From: Bradyrhizobium sp. BR13661
Lineage (GTDB): Bacteria; Pseudomonadota; Alphaproteobacteria; Rhizobiales; Xanthobacteraceae
Length of the DNA: 64,000 nucleotides
Direction: 5' to 3'
Assembly (NCBI RefSeq): GCF_029892425.1
Contig: NZ_JARXWB010000008.1
Span: 236,101 to 300,100, forward strand
The notes under the pieces were generated by a model. It was not told the origin of the DNA, searched no databases, and saw only the letters and a program-made list of their open reading frames with translations. The translations under genes were made by a program, and so were the position numbers. Position 1 is the first letter of the stretch, and the number at the start of each line of letters is the position of its first letter. Below are positions 63,913 through 64,000 of the stretch, piece by piece.

Positions 63913-64000
63913 GCGACTGTGTTCTTTGTCAAGCGGGTTGCCATGGTTTTTGGTCCCTGAGCATGGCGTTGAGGATGGTGAGAAGCTTGCGAGCAACGGC
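63913..64000 (-). mobile_element. End of an IS110-type insertion sequence
   Basis: The last 88 bases hold the 3' end of an IS110-family transposase gene and about 17 bp of flanking end sequence, abutting a broken palindromic repeat at 63912. The rest of the element would lie beyond the right edge. Intactness of the element cannot be judged from this window. Confidence 0.55.
63929..64000 (-). CDS. IS110 family transposase, C-terminal fragment
   Basis: The minus strand from the right edge reads AVARKLLTILNAMLRDQKPW then QPA and a stop (TGA at 63931-63929). This matches the typical IS110/IS1111 C-terminal pattern (ARKLL..LNAMLR...W), seen from memory of the family. Only 23 codons are inside the window. 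The frame is open to the edge. Confidence 0.65.
   Translation of the reverse strand, partial: AVARKLLTILNAMLRDQKPWQPA

Overview
The window looks like chromosomal DNA of a Bradyrhizobium-type alphaproteobacterium. This is an inference from the high GC content, the meso-DAP dcw cluster, an alphaproteobacterial RNase P RNA, the gene repertoire, and many intergenic palindromic repeats of the CGTCATTCCGGGG, CGTCATTGCGAGC and CATCCTGAGGAGC types. It carries about 60 protein genes, one clear RNA gene (rnpB), one TPP riboswitch, and the 3' end of an IS110-type transposase at the right edge. No tRNA, rRNA or CRISPR array was seen.

Layout. 1-5.6 kb (minus): cell-wall and division operon rsmH-ftsL-ftsI-murE-murF, with murF cut by the window edge. 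6-9 kb (plus): an AmpD-like amidase coupled to an unknown membrane protein, then a 2OG-Fe(II) oxygenase-like protein. 9-11 kb (minus): an ECF42-type sigma factor with two tandem DGPF/YCII proteins. 11.2-11.6 kb: rnpB and its terminator. 11.7-15.8 kb: alpha/beta hydrolase, DUF983 protein, divergent MocR-type regulator, small secreted protein, TauE-type permease. 15.8-23.2 kb: a drug-export block (MATE, ABC exporter, EmrB-like MFS, EmrA-like adaptor) and a TetR regulator with a perfect operator palindrome. 23.3-24.8 kb: an orphan LanC-like gene coupled to a 114-residue partner. 24.8-30 kb: envelope proteins, including an extensin-family lipoprotein, a divergent pair of DUF2147-like paralogues, and a FecR-domain protein with a long Q/P/G-rich tail.

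30.1-36.1 kb: a Nudix hydrolase, then a probable membrane-lipid locus (psd, class III aminotransferase, Mpo1/DUF962-like membrane protein, phospholipid N-methyltransferase, GT4 glycosyltransferase). 36.4-40.8 kb: L,D-transpeptidase, GNAT acetyltransferase, DUF899 protein with a divergent HTH regulator, beta-propeller protein. 40.9-48.6 kb: DUF4403 protein, a spermidine/putrescine-type ABC transporter (ATPase, binding protein, two permeases), and a branched-chain-amino-acid-type binding protein. 48.8-53.4 kb: PRC-barrel protein, a low-complexity protein, an OmpR/EnvZ-like two-component pair, zinc-ribbon protein, lytic transglycosylase. 53.5-58.3 kb: thiamine operon thiO-thiS-thiG-thiE-thiC behind a promoter and TPP riboswitch. 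58.5-63.8 kb: a secreted protein that looks like an archaemetzincin with its zinc site lost, an HD-domain protein, a uracil-DNA-glycosylase-superfamily protein, two glutathione transferases, a VOC/PhnB-like protein, and small unknowns.

The most unusual items are the degenerate archaemetzincin, the orphan LanC pair, the aminotransferase/Mpo1-like lipid locus with a shared upstream motif, the duplicated DGPF genes with conserved leader hairpins, and the IS110-type end that abuts an interrupted palindromic repeat. All calls come from reading the sequence and from recalled family motifs; no database search was run.
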